54,360 nucleotides of DNA from Pelatocladus maniniholoensis HA4357-MV3 (GTDB lineage Bacteria > Cyanobacteriota > Cyanobacteriia > Cyanobacteriales > Nostocaceae): positions 1 through 54,360 of the forward strand of contig JAHHHW010000097.1 in NCBI GenBank assembly GCA_019359115.1, read 5' to 3'. Shown piece after piece: positions 8,042-16,208 of the stretch (positions are counted from its first letter, which is position 1; the number at the start of each line of letters is the position of its first letter). The notes below the pieces were generated by a model. That model was not told the origin of the DNA and ran no database searches. It was given only the letters and a program-made list of their open reading frames with translations. The position numbers and the translations under genes are program-made.

Positions 8042-8349
8042 CCTAGCAAAGTTAACTTGTCAGACTACTAGACAATTATTTGGGAGAACCGCGTATGACT
8101 ACAGCAGTTTTAGAGCAATCAAATTTATCTTCTAAAGAAACCAAAGAAACAAGCACCAAAACAAAACTCTATAAACTAGACGCTTTAGTCAAAGCCACTC
8201 AAAAACCCATAGAAGAAGTAAAAATCATGCTAGCTCGCGTGAGAGCGGCAATTTACCCACGAGAAGATGGGTCAGAATTGGTTGCTGAATCTCACTTTGA
8301 CAAGGTTGTACTGGAGTGGGCAAAGTCGAATAAACAGGACTTGCAGCAA

Positions 8350-8513
8350 TGCAACTACGGTCGGGCAGACCGAAAGTTAACGCTTGGGGAGAGTCCCACC
8401 TCTGGGTTAGATGACGCAAGGAACCTAATCTAAGTGGTCTCGTTGAACCAAGAATCCCCTGGTTTTTAGCGCGAATGAGCGTAGCCATATTCACGCAACC
8501 AGGGGAGTGTCAA
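8350..8513 (+). mobile_element. 164-bp IS200/IS605-like right-end fragment
   Basis: The insert begins near TGCAACTACGGTCGGGCAGA, resembling the 3' end of a cyanobacterial tnpB, and ends with the GAATCCCCTGG...CCAGGGGAGTGTCAA hairpin (8453-8513) typical of IS200/IS605 right ends; the same AGAATCCCCT and GGGAGTGTCAA marks occur at 15662-15694. Removing 8350-8513 restores ...KQDLQQWFIDKSRKYP... in the host gene. The hairpin loop holds an extra palindromic piece (GCGCGAATGAGCGTAGCC region). No transposase gene is complete here. Confidence 0.6.
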
Positions 8514-8617
8514 TGGTTTATTGATAAATCAAGGAAGTATCCCAAATGTTCAAAAAATCCGCCTGCAATTGAAATCGCAGCAGACTGTTTGATTGATTAG
8601 AGTTGTATGAAGGTGTT

Positions 8618-8643
8618 TAGAGACGCAAAATTTCGCGTCTCTA
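8618..8643. terminator. Hairpin downstream of csaB
   Basis: TAGAGACGC (8618-8626) and GCGTCTCTA (8635-8643) are perfect inverted copies. The hairpin lies ten bases beyond the csaB stop on the minus strand and may end that transcript. Related AGAGACGC/GCGTCTCT stems also occur near 100-120 and 40286-40322, so it is also a dispersed repeat. Confidence 0.5.
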
Positions 8644-8652
8644 CCGAACTGT

Positions 8653-9693
8653 TCACTGACTTAAGGCTTGATACAACACTTCGCGATGAATCAGCGCTCT
8701 GTCTACTAAAAACTGGATTTTTTCTGATGACAATGGATCACCATTGGCATAATGCTCAATCCAAGTTTTACTAATAACATTGGGGTCGTCTGGTAAATTT
8801 GCTAAATCCCACCCCGGCATATCTAAATCTTCCATCAAACGGTTAACTTTTGGGTCATAACTTAAAGCAAAACAGCGACAACCTTCGCTGGCTGCCATGA
8901 TTAAACTATGCAAACGCATTCCGATCGCCATTTCAATTCCCCGAAACACACCTTTTAATAGTTGTGGTTCTTCCAAGCAGAGAATTTGACTAACATCTTT
9001 GAGTGCTGGTTGAATTGCTTGGGCGAGATTCAAATCTTGGGCCTTTTGGAAAGGTAGCAGCACAATAAAAGTCTGCGTAGCTTTTTGAAAGTCTACCAAG
9101 GCGCGAGTCAGATGACTCAGGCGAGTTGGGGTAAGTTGGGGATGCGATCGCAACGTCACAGCAACTCTTGGTGCTGATAAATTCCAAAGTCCGGGGACTG
9201 GTTTGGATTGTAACGCCCACACCGGATCGGGTGCCTTGATGTGGGGAATTTGCCAATCAGATAGTAAACTGGCCGAAGCGCGATCGCGTACACTCACTTG
9301 CGTACAACCTGCAAAAGTTTGTCGCGCTAACCAACGTGTCACCCCACGATGTAAAGGGCCGATACCCTGCGCCCAAGCGATTGTTTTTAAGCCCATTTTT
9401 TGAGCTACGCTCATCATTGTCCCATAGTAAAATGGGCTGATGGCACTAGTGGCATCTTGGATTAAACTACCACCACCCCAAATTAAAGCATCACAAGAAC
9501 GCAAACCTTTGATTAAGCTGGGAAAAGCCATACGTTCATAAGCTTCTACGCCATAGCGATTTCGTGTTTCCTCTGGATTGCCAGAAAGAACCACTGGTGT
9601 GACATCAGATGGTAACATTTGCAGTAGCGTTGCCAACAAAGCCTCATCGCCACCATTTCCTTTCCCGTAGTATCCAGACAATAACGCCCGCAT
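8653..9693 (-). CDS. csaB: Polysaccharide pyruvyl transferase CsaB
   Basis: CsaB is thought to transfer pyruvate from phosphoenolpyruvate to cell-wall-linked polysaccharide, making ketal groups recognised by SLH domains. The 346-residue protein starts MRALLSGYYGKGNGGDEALL, the Rossmann-like head of the family. It continues with LIWGGGSLIQDATS near residue 70-85 and GMRLHSLIMAASEGCRCFAL in the C-terminal half, the conserved donor-site region. A further 20 codons upstream are open, but the ATG at 9693 matches the family start. It is monocistronic, ending close to a hairpin. The SLH-domain protein at 16209 in the same window is a plausible beneficiary of the modification (inference). Confidence 0.88.
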   Translation of the reverse strand: MRALLSGYYGKGNGGDEALLATLLQMLPSDVTPVVLSGNPEETRNRYGVEAYERMAFPSLIKGLRSCDALIWGGGSLIQDATSAISPFYYGTMMSVAQKMGLKTIAWAQGIGPLHRGVTRWLARQTFAGCTQVSVRDRASASLLSDWQIPHIKAPDPVWALQSKPVPGLWNLSAPRVAVTLRSHPQLTPTRLSHLTRALVDFQKATQTFIVLLPFQKAQDLNLAQAIQPALKDVSQILCLEEPQLLKGVFRGIEMAIGMRLHSLIMAASEGCRCFALSYDPKVNRLMEDLDMPGWDLANLPDDPNVISKTWIEHYANGDPLSSEKIQFLVDRALIHREVLYQALSQ

Positions 9694-9824
9694 CTTAGCC
9701 TTTTGAGATATGTAGATATTCAGATTATTGTATTGGTTGGCGTGTATCAACAATTTTTGTTGAGTCTACTTTAGCGGGATTTAAGTTTACACCGAATTGA
9801 TTTATATTATTTGAAAAACTAAAA

Positions 9825-9844
9825 CCCCGACTTATTAGCCGGGG
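9825..9844 (-). terminator. Rho-independent terminator on the minus strand
   Basis: Read on the minus strand, CCCCG-GCTAATAAGT-CGGGG is followed by TTTTAGTTTTT. It lies upstream of csaB and would stop leftward transcription coming from the AbrB-family gene. Confidence 0.65.
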
Positions 9845-10228
9845 CGACTTTTACTACACCTCTTGCACAATCAAAAAATATCAGTATTAAGAAGCTGAAA
9901 CTTGCCAAATTGCCGAATTGAGAATTGGAATACCGCTCAGGGTTTAAACCCTTAGCTAAATCCTGTACCAGACGCACTATATCGCGTCTGGTACAACCCC
10001 AAAATTATGACGAAAAATCCTTAACCGAACCGTATTGACACCACCTACGTGGGTTTAAAACTCTGTTAGTCCGCATCGACGGACTTGGTTTGTATAGCGG
10101 CGATTACGAATATCGCCAGAAGTGAATAAATTTTTACTTTTAGATTTGATATCCAACCTACGTATTTTCTCACGATTCAGTTCGGACTGTTATAGTCATG
10201 TTGCTATAGCGATTGTTTTAAAAAGCTG
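9845..10228. other. Intergenic stretch with several hairpins, no gene
   Basis: No coding frame is seen between csaB and the AbrB-family gene. The stretch holds a perfect 11-base inverted repeat, GTACCAGACGC at 9965-9975 and GCGTCTGGTAC at 9984-9994. It also holds small stems around 10067-10086 (AGTCCGC...GACGGACT) and 10098-10117 (GGCGAT...ATCGCC), and a sequence near 10013-10036 (AATCCTTAACCGAACCGTAT) that recurs with one change at 43055-43075. Confidence 0.6.
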
Positions 10229-11404
10229 TTATACCATTTCTCTTCTATCTTCTTTATTTTCAAAATAGCGAAACAAAAATAACCAAATTGGCAGGAAACT
10301 ATTAATAGCAATTAGTCGTACAACATGACCGGCTGTAACAATTTCGACATTATGATCTAGTGTTAAAGCAACTAAAATAATTTCCGCAGCTCCTCCAGGT
10401 GCTGTCACCAAAAGACAAGTTAACCAGTCCCAAGAAGTTAATTGCATTGCAAGTAAAGTAGCAGCTACGCCAGCAGTAAGAGTCATTGCGACTGAGATCA
10501 AGGCGTATCCTATAGTTCGTTTTTTGAAAGTCGGTTTTTCGCCCCAATACTCACCAATAGTAATTCCCAACAGCATTTGACCCAGTAATTTGATTAATAT
10601 TGGTGGGGTGAAGTAGATATCACTTCCCAAAGATAGCCAATTTAGAATTGGATTAATTGTTATTCCCACGACTAACGAGGCGAAAAAAGGAGCAGCAGGA
10701 ATTTTCAATAATTGAGTTATGTAAACTGCTAATGTACTAATTAATAATACTAACAAAAGTAACTCTAAAGAATATGGCTCGTTAGTAGAGGATATGGGTG
10801 GTTGAATAGAGGTATGATTTGTGACTCTTGCTATTAAGGGAATGAGGAAAACTACGCTTGTGACTCGGAGTGCTTGTACTAAGGCTACCAAAGTGACATT
10901 TTTGTTGTAATCTGCTGCAATAGCTGACATCACACCCACACCACCAGGAACTGTAGCCAGCATTGATGTCAAAAGATTGGTTTTGGTCAAACGAGAATAA
11001 ATGTAGCCAATGCAACTTCCACACAGCATGAGAAACAGAGTGAGGAAAACAAAAACTGGAACGCCAGCAGTAATATTAGCTAAATTAGCATGAGCATTAG
11101 AAGCACCGATAGTTATACCCACCAACATCATTCCCACCTGTCTAGCAACGCGGTTAGGTTTAGGCGAATAGTTATAAAAAATCCGACATGTCTGGAATAC
11201 CAGCGCACCAGAAATGATTCCGCCAAAAATCCAAGCAATACCACCAAAATTGAAATGAGATAGAGCTAAACCAAAGGGTATAGCTAAAAGTAACTCTACA
11301 CTCAGGATCTGGAGTTGCTTGATAGATATCTGTTGTTGCTTAACAACAGGACTTTCTGTGGTGCTATGTTCTTGATTGGGAACAACAGTTAAACTTTGAT
11401 TCAT
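10229..11404 (-). CDS. AbrB-family membrane protein (PF05145-like)
   Basis: A 391-residue, very hydrophobic protein with about ten membrane segments arranged as two repeats, the layout of the AbrB membrane family (not the AbrB transcription factor). Each half carries the glycine pattern characteristic of the family: SMLATVPGGVGVMSAIAADY in the first half and CLLVTAPGGAAEIILVALTL in the second. A 25-residue polar N-terminus precedes the first segment. The physiological substrate is not established, although older annotations call members ammonia monooxygenase-like. It follows the histidine kinase on the same strand, 46 bases apart, so co-transcription is possible. Confidence 0.82.
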   Translation of the reverse strand: MNQSLTVVPNQEHSTTESPVVKQQQISIKQLQILSVELLLAIPFGLALSHFNFGGIAWIFGGIISGALVFQTCRIFYNYSPKPNRVARQVGMMLVGITIGASNAHANLANITAGVPVFVFLTLFLMLCGSCIGYIYSRLTKTNLLTSMLATVPGGVGVMSAIAADYNKNVTLVALVQALRVTSVVFLIPLIARVTNHTSIQPPISSTNEPYSLELLLLVLLISTLAVYITQLLKIPAAPFFASLVVGITINPILNWLSLGSDIYFTPPILIKLLGQMLLGITIGEYWGEKPTFKKRTIGYALISVAMTLTAGVAATLLAMQLTSWDWLTCLLVTAPGGAAEIILVALTLDHNVEIVTAGHVVRLIAINSFLPIWLFLFRYFENKEDRREMV

Positions 11405-11450
11405 TAAAAAGTGTTTCTTAAATCAACTAGTAACCAAACTAGCGCGATTA

Positions 11451-12844
11451 TTAAACATTTGGGATGCTCCCCGCTAACTGGACTGTAAAAGTGGAACCTT
11501 CGGAAGGTTTGCTTTTAACAGAAATAGAGCCACCACACCCGTGTAGTAGTTGCTGTACAATTGTTAGACCTAAGCCTGCACCGCCAGGATCTTCTATTGA
11601 CAGTGGACGCACGCGATAAAAACGGTCAAAAATTTTGGGAATTTCGCTTTCGCCAATACCGATACCGCTATCACGAAATTCTAATTGAACATAATTGCTT
11701 TGGAGGCGTCCGCGCACCCAAACTTGTCCTCCTTTGGAGTATATTTAATGCTATTAGAAAGCAGATGAATGACAATTTGCCTAACTCCTCCACTTACACA
11801 CCAAACAGCAGGGAGTTCTATTGGTACGGTGTAAGCTAACATAATCCCTTTTTCTTGTGCTAGGGGTTGATAGGTACTAACTACTCCAGGTACAATGTCT
11901 GCAAGGTGTACTGTTTCTAAATGCATTGCTTCCAAATTATGCTCAATTTGCACCAATTCCAAGACGCCATGAATTAGCGAATTTTGGCGATCGCATTGAG
12001 TATTGAGCATTTGGGAATAGCGCTGTCGTTGGGTGTTTTTTAGACTAGGCGAATTTAATAGACTTAAGGCTGTCTTCATGTGTGTCAAAGGTGTACGTAG
12101 TTCATGACAGACATTACTTAAGAATTCGTCTTTGAGTTGCAAACTGTTGTGTAGTTTTTGTTTTTGCTGTTCTATCTTGGCTATCTGCTGAGAAATAATT
12201 TGACGGTTAATTTCATCGTGTCGTTGGAGTTGTTTTGTCAACAATTGACTCATCAGTGCTGGTTCAAGCACACTTGTACAAATCAAATCATCTGGTGCAA
12301 TCGGATATTTTTCTAGTACTATTGCTTGTTTGATACCATCTAATACCTGTTGGATTCTTTGTGGTTCAATAGTAGTTATAGTCAACAAATTTCTATAATT
12401 TTTAATTTCTCTTTCAGTTACCGTTAAACTGCAAAAATTGGCTGATAATACTATTAAGAAATACTCTCGATGTATTTTTGATTTAGGGTATAAATCTGTC
12501 TTGGACTGTTTGCCATAGATTTGGGATGGTGAAGTTATAGGAGGAGTGTTTTTCTGAGTCTCCCCATCAACCAAAGTATTCCCCAGATTCTCAACTTGGC
12601 AATTATAAACAACTCCAGAATTATCAAATTGCTGTTGGTAGCGTTGAATTTCTGAATGCCAAATTTTTCCTGGCGGCAATTTTACCCATAAAGTTGCTGG
12701 AATATGCTGCTCTATTAATAAGTCTATTTGTGACTTCAATAGTGATAAGAGAGTAGCAGGAGTCACCGACAAAACTGGAGGAGGTGTTTGTCCACCCAAA
12801 GCCAGTTGAAATATTGATAGTTCCTGAACCAGAGAAACATTCAT
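11451..12844 (-). pseudogene. Sensor histidine kinase with a single-base frameshift
   Basis: The first part (12844 to about 11730) has an N-terminal sensor region of about 230 residues that I do not recognise. A coiled linker follows (QQIAKIEQQKQKLHNSLQLK), then the H-box FLSNVCHELRTPLTHMKTAL and the N-box HLLSNSIKYTPK. Immediately after, the frame changes at CCAAAGGAGGACAAG (about 11727-11738). The other frame supplies GQVWVRGRLQ, FRDSGIGIGESE (G1), IFDRFYRV (F-box) and GGAGLGLTIVQQLLHG (G2). One extra G would restore KYTPKGGQVWVRG. The kinase is either inactivated by a one-base loss or contains a sequencing error. It would have about 464 residues with no receiver domain and no obvious membrane segment. 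Confidence 0.8.
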
Positions 12845-13041
12845 TTGTTATTTGTTATTTGTCATTGGTACGGAAATGGAGAATAATTTTATACTAATAA
12901 TTTCCTGTTCCTAGAACGCCGATTCAGTATTTATAAATTGTCTTTAATGAGTAAGACAAGGAGAGGAGGAAACAGATAACAAATATTCTCCCTTTTCCTC
13001 CTTGTCTGTTTGTCCCCTTTTTGATCCCCGATCCCCGATTC

Positions 13042-14541
13042 CTAAGCTTTAGTCCTTAGCTTTTCTTCTAAGGCGTCGCGTGCGTGTTCTCTGTCGTCAA
13101 AGTGGATTTTTTCGGTTCCGAGAATTTGGTAATCTTCGTGACCTTTACCAGCTAGCAGGACACCATCTCCAGGTTGTGCTTCCAAAATTGCACTCTTAAT
13201 AGCGGTAGCGCGATCGCAGATCACTATTGGCTGAATTGTTTCCGGTATTCCTGTTAAAATGTCCTCCAAAATCCGCTCTGGATCTTCAGTACGGGGATTA
13301 TCGGATGTCACTACTGCTACGTCAGCTAGTTCGGCGACAATTTTACCCATTTTGGGGCGCTTAGTTCTATCCCTATCTCCTCCGCAACCAAATACACAAA
13401 TCATCTTACCAGGAATAAACGGACGCGCTGCTTTGAGCAAGTTTTCTAAACTATCAGGAGTGTGAGCATAATCTACAATCACACTGATGTCCTGTTGTGG
13501 ATTCACCTGTACTCTTTCCATGCGTCCAGGAACACCCGGGAACTCTGGTATCACAGATATCACCAACTCTAAATCTAAACCTAAATGTAAAACTGCTCCG
13601 ACTGCTGCCAAAAGATTTTCCAGATTATATTGACCAACTAGAGGTGAACGAAAAGCTACATCACCTGTTGGTGTGTGCAGTTTACCACTAACACCATTGG
13701 GTTCGTAACTTAAATCACTCATCCATAAATCAGCACTGGAATTTCTGACACTATAACTCCAAACTTTATTTGCATCTAAAGATGTAATTAATCGCTGTCC
13801 GTAGGGATCATCGGCGTTAATTATTGCTCGCTCTTTGAGATAATCAGAATTAAATAGCAAAGCTTTGGCCGCGAAGTAATCTTCCATATCGCGGTGAAAG
13901 TCAAGATGGTCTTGAGTAAGATTACTAAACACCCCAACTTCAAATTGGCAACCCATTACCCGTCCTTGTGCCAAAGCGTGGGAACTAACTTCCATTACAC
14001 CATATTCATTACCAGCAGCTATGGCTGCTGCTAGCTGGTGTTGCAGTTCGACTGCAAATGGTGTGGTATGAACAGCAGTTTGAGTGAAACCTGGCCAGCG
14101 AGTATACAAAGTACCCATTAAAGCCGTAAGTTTATTGGCTTTGTTAAGGAAATATTCAATCAAATGGCTGGTTGTGGTTTTACCGTTTGTACCTGTGACG
14201 CCCACAAGTTTGAGTTTTTGCCCAGGATAGTCATAAAAAACTTTAGCTAATTGGGCGCAGGCTGTTGTCATGTCTGTGACGGTAATGACACAAGCGTCTG
14301 GGGTGGAAGGGTGTTTCTGTGCTGCGTTAGGAGATATGATTGCCGCTACAGCACCAGATGCGATCGCACTTTGCCAAAAATCCCCGCCATCAACCCGTGT
14401 TCCAGGCATACCAATAAATAAATCTCCTGGAGTGGTAGCATGGGAATTTGTTGTTAATCCTGTCACCTCACTATCCATTGCTGGATGTTCAGGTAAATGC
14501 ACAATCCCTTCTACACTGGCTATTAACTCCCGCAGTATCAT
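13042..14541 (-). CDS. murE: UDP-N-acetylmuramoyl-L-alanyl-D-glutamate--2,6-diaminopimelate ligase
   Basis: MurE adds meso-diaminopimelate to UDP-MurNAc-L-Ala-D-Glu in the cytoplasmic steps of peptidoglycan synthesis. The 499-residue protein is full length. It has the N-terminal uridine-binding domain with GLTTNSHATTPGDLFIGMPG, the ATP loop GVTGTNGKTTT at residues 114-123, and MEVSSHALAQGRV. VIVDYAHTPDSLENLL and VFGCGGDRDRTKRPKMG follow, and the DNPRTEDPERI motif whose DNPR marks diaminopimelate, rather than lysine, as substrate. The C-terminal GKGHEDYQ is present. The gene stands alone, with GTTCACAAC rather than a strong ribosome site before the ATG. Confidence 0.96.
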   Translation of the reverse strand: MILRELIASVEGIVHLPEHPAMDSEVTGLTTNSHATTPGDLFIGMPGTRVDGGDFWQSAIASGAVAAIISPNAAQKHPSTPDACVITVTDMTTACAQLAKVFYDYPGQKLKLVGVTGTNGKTTTSHLIEYFLNKANKLTALMGTLYTRWPGFTQTAVHTTPFAVELQHQLAAAIAAGNEYGVMEVSSHALAQGRVMGCQFEVGVFSNLTQDHLDFHRDMEDYFAAKALLFNSDYLKERAIINADDPYGQRLITSLDANKVWSYSVRNSSADLWMSDLSYEPNGVSGKLHTPTGDVAFRSPLVGQYNLENLLAAVGAVLHLGLDLELVISVIPEFPGVPGRMERVQVNPQQDISVIVDYAHTPDSLENLLKAARPFIPGKMICVFGCGGDRDRTKRPKMGKIVAELADVAVVTSDNPRTEDPERILEDILTGIPETIQPIVICDRATAIKSAILEAQPGDGVLLAGKGHEDYQILGTEKIHFDDREHARDALEEKLRTKA

Positions 14542-14602
14542 GTTGTGAACCTCTTCAAAAAAGGAACTATAGGCTAATACTCGACTACACGAACTATGCT
14601 GG

Positions 14603-14652
14603 GTTCGTAGTGAGCGCTTAAGCGCTCATAGAGGACTAAAGTCCTTACTACA
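14603..14652. repeat. Dispersed palindromic repeat (GTAGTnAGGACTNNAGTCCT type) with an extra palindrome
   Basis: GTTCGTAGTGAGCGCTTAAG is followed by CGCTCATAGAGGACTAAAGT and CCTTACTAC. It contains the palindromes GAGCGCTTAAGCGCTC and AGGACTAAAGTCCT. Relatives occur at 22801, 24512, 27991 and 29405 in this window. Confidence 0.7.
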
Positions 14653-14729
14653 AACTACTAGGGTTAGAAACTAAACCTAACCGATAGCTTGCGCTTTATT
14701 CTGCACTATTTTCCTTTTTCTACAAATAC

Positions 14730-15017
14730 TTATAGATACTTCCGGAGTAAATTTTCCAACTGTTGTACTGTCGCACGGGGAGAAGGGCGGGGTATAAGTT
14801 GCATTTTCTCTTTATCTTGGACGCTATTTGCCTGATGGGCTACAAACAACACAGGAACCTCATATTGGTAGGCTTGGAACCAATTGTCATCAGTGGTAAT
14901 GTCCCGAATTTCTAGCTGTAGAGATGAAATATTTTCCATCTCTATAATTTTTTCTAATTTTTCCTGTAAACCCTCACATAAATGACATCCCGGCTTACTG
15001 TATAAGATCAATTGCAT
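14730..15017 (-). CDS. Glutaredoxin-like (thioredoxin-fold) small protein
   Basis: The 95-residue protein begins MQLILYSKPGCHLCEGLQEK. This is the first beta strand and the redox motif C11-H-L-C14 of the DUF836/glutaredoxin-like family found across cyanobacteria. LQLEIRDITTDDNWFQAYQY and EVPVLFVAHQ follow, with the cis-proline of the thioredoxin fold (VPVL). It probably acts in the cytoplasm as a small thiol-disulfide protein; its partner is unknown. No operon partner lies on the same strand within 180 bases apart from the carbonic anhydrase fragment upstream of it, 42 bases away. Confidence 0.82.
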   Translation of the reverse strand: MQLILYSKPGCHLCEGLQEKLEKIIEMENISSLQLEIRDITTDDNWFQAYQYEVPVLFVAHQANSVQDKEKMQLIPRPSPRATVQQLENLLRKYL

Positions 15018-15059
15018 TTGTTGATACCAATTCTCACATTGCCAAGCAATAGACTTTTG

Positions 15060-15278
15060 TTAGGTTACGATAGATACTTTACTAGTATCCACATCGTAAC
15101 GAACGCCAACAATTTTAAGTTTATTTTGGCGAACAAGTCTAGATAAAATTGTTGAATCTTCTATCAACTTATTGGCTTGGTATTTAATATTGGCTACAAC
15201 TGCATGAGCCTGTAAATTTTCTGGGGACGATTTGATTGTTTCAATAGCAGGTTTGATACCTTCAACTATCAAACCCAT
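15060..15278 (-). pseudogene. Beta-carbonic anhydrase, C-terminal fragment
   Basis: The 72 codons read IKPAIETIKSSPENLQAHAV, VANIKYQANKLIEDSTILSR and LVRQNKLKIVGVRYDVDTSK. This matches the last third of beta-carbonic anhydrases, in which a helix (AVVANIKYQ) is followed by KLKIVG-x-YD-x-T-GKV. The zinc ligands (C...HxxC) and active site belong to the missing N-terminal part. Upstream, coding similarity ends where a TnpB relic on the other strand begins (15287), so insertion and decay of that element probably removed the rest. The remaining piece cannot be an enzyme. Confidence 0.78.
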
Positions 15279-15289
15279 TCTGCCAGAAA

Positions 15290-15680
15290 TTTGCTATTGA
15301 TGTCGAGGTTAAGACTGAGGCTAGAATAGCTGACAGTGAAGTAGGTTTAGATGTCGAGTTAGAATTTTTCTACTCAGACTCCAATGGGCATCATGAACCT
15401 AACCCAAGGTTTTTAAGAAAAGCAGAAAAATCCATCAAACACGCTCAAAAACAGATTTACAAATGTTAAAAAATCTCTTTCAACTCGTACCCATAAATGT
15501 AGTTGTGGGTGCGACTTGCAAAGAGAAATTAACGCTGCAAAAAATATTCTGAATCTTGGAAGACAAGCTAGGGGAGGGCATCCCCAAAGTAACGCTACAG
15601 GAGTCGGAATCAATACCCTACTTGGCGCAAGCCTGGTAGGGCAAATTCTGACGGTGAATGTAGAATCCCCTCGGCTTTAG
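15290..15680 (+). pseudogene. IS200/IS605-type TnpB remnant
   Basis: Two pieces in different frames are seen. The first (to TAA at 15467) reads KFAIDVEVKTEARIADSEVG, then FFYSDSNGHHEPNPRFLRKA and EKSIKHAQKQIYK, the start of the RuvC-like domain of TnpB. The second (from about 15471) reads KSLSTRTHKCSCGCDLQREI with a partial zinc finger (CSCGC) and AAKNILNLGRQARGGH, ending in TAG at 15678. The middle, including most catalytic residues, is deleted. The right-end hairpin AATCCCCTCGGCTTTAGCCA plus AGGGAGTGTCAA lies at 15664-15694. Confidence 0.75.
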
Positions 15681-15694
15681 CCAAGGGAGTGTCA

Positions 15695-16208
15695 AGAGCA
15701 TAACAGACATTTAACACCTGTCATCCCTTGCTTTCGGTAGATATATATTCCTTGCTTTTGATATATGACTCAGGCACTCAAAAACAGGTATTATTAGTAA
15801 GCAGCTTAATACTGACTCTAGCAATTGCCTACTTTAGATAGTGTAATTAGTGATCACTTTCTAGATTGCTCATCATCAATCGATGATGTGGCTTGTAATC
15901 TAGCTAACATAGATAGAATCACAAATAAACTGCTCCTTCACTATCTATGACTTAACTTAAATATTTGCCAACCAATGCTAGAAAAAATTTATACCTTACA
16001 AAGTATTGTTTTTTTGATGGATCTGTTGGACATTAGAGCTATGAAACTTCTTAAGTGGAAGTCAAGACAAAAACTTATGTTTGAATTTACAAAATCAACT
16101 GATATCATCACAAATAAAAGCAAGAAGGATTGTATTTTGCATGTCTAAGTCAATGTAAAAGTTCTGTTTGATGAACTGTCGATATGTGTTGTTGAGGAGG
16201 AAGTGTTC
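15695..16208. other. Intergenic region upstream of the SLH-domain gene
   Basis: No coding frame was found. The 500 bases are AT-rich and contain a small inverted repeat, CATCATCAATCGATGATG, at 15872-15889. A strong ribosome site, GAGGAGGAAG, lies near 16193-16202 just before the next gene. A long leader or promoter region for the abundant-type outer-membrane protein gene is likely, but no clear -35/-10 pair was identified. Confidence 0.5.

Larger units (their letters stand above)
6841..8065 (+). mobile_element. IS630-family insertion sequence, 1225 bp
   Basis: The ends are perfect 25-bp inverted repeats: GTCTGACAAGTTAACTTTGC (first 20 bases) at 6841 and its mirror image ending at 8065. A TA dinucleotide lies directly outside on both sides (6839-6840 and 8066-8067), the target preference of IS630/Tc1-mariner elements. 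One transposase gene fills the element. Insertion plus TA duplication is 1227 bp, a multiple of three, so precise loss would restore the host frame. Identical ends suggest recent arrival, but its transposase is damaged. Confidence 0.9.
6349..8600 (+). pseudogene. Gene of unknown function split by an IS630 element and an IS200/IS605-like end
   Basis: The ATG at 6349 follows GGAGGTG and opens MYEIEREVGENYTLRLWSEV. The frame reaches VELL at 6840, where the IS630 begins. After the IS and one TA are removed it continues LDNYLGEPRMTTAVLEQSNL to NKQDLQQ (8349). After the 164-bp insert (8350-8513) it resumes WFIDKSRKYPKCSKNPPAIE and IAADCLID with TAG at 8598-8600. The reconstructed gene has 287 codons including stop (861 nt). 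Without the insertions the frame is unbroken, although a ribosome-like GGGAG before the ATG at 8095 would also allow two coupled genes. I do not recognise the protein. Present products would be a truncated N-part and a C-part ending in insertion-derived residues. Confidence 0.7.

Noticed and set aside
8225-8494. 89-codon minus-strand frame
   Set aside because: It lies antisense to a gene remnant and an IS200/IS605-like end, and its composition is not protein-like.
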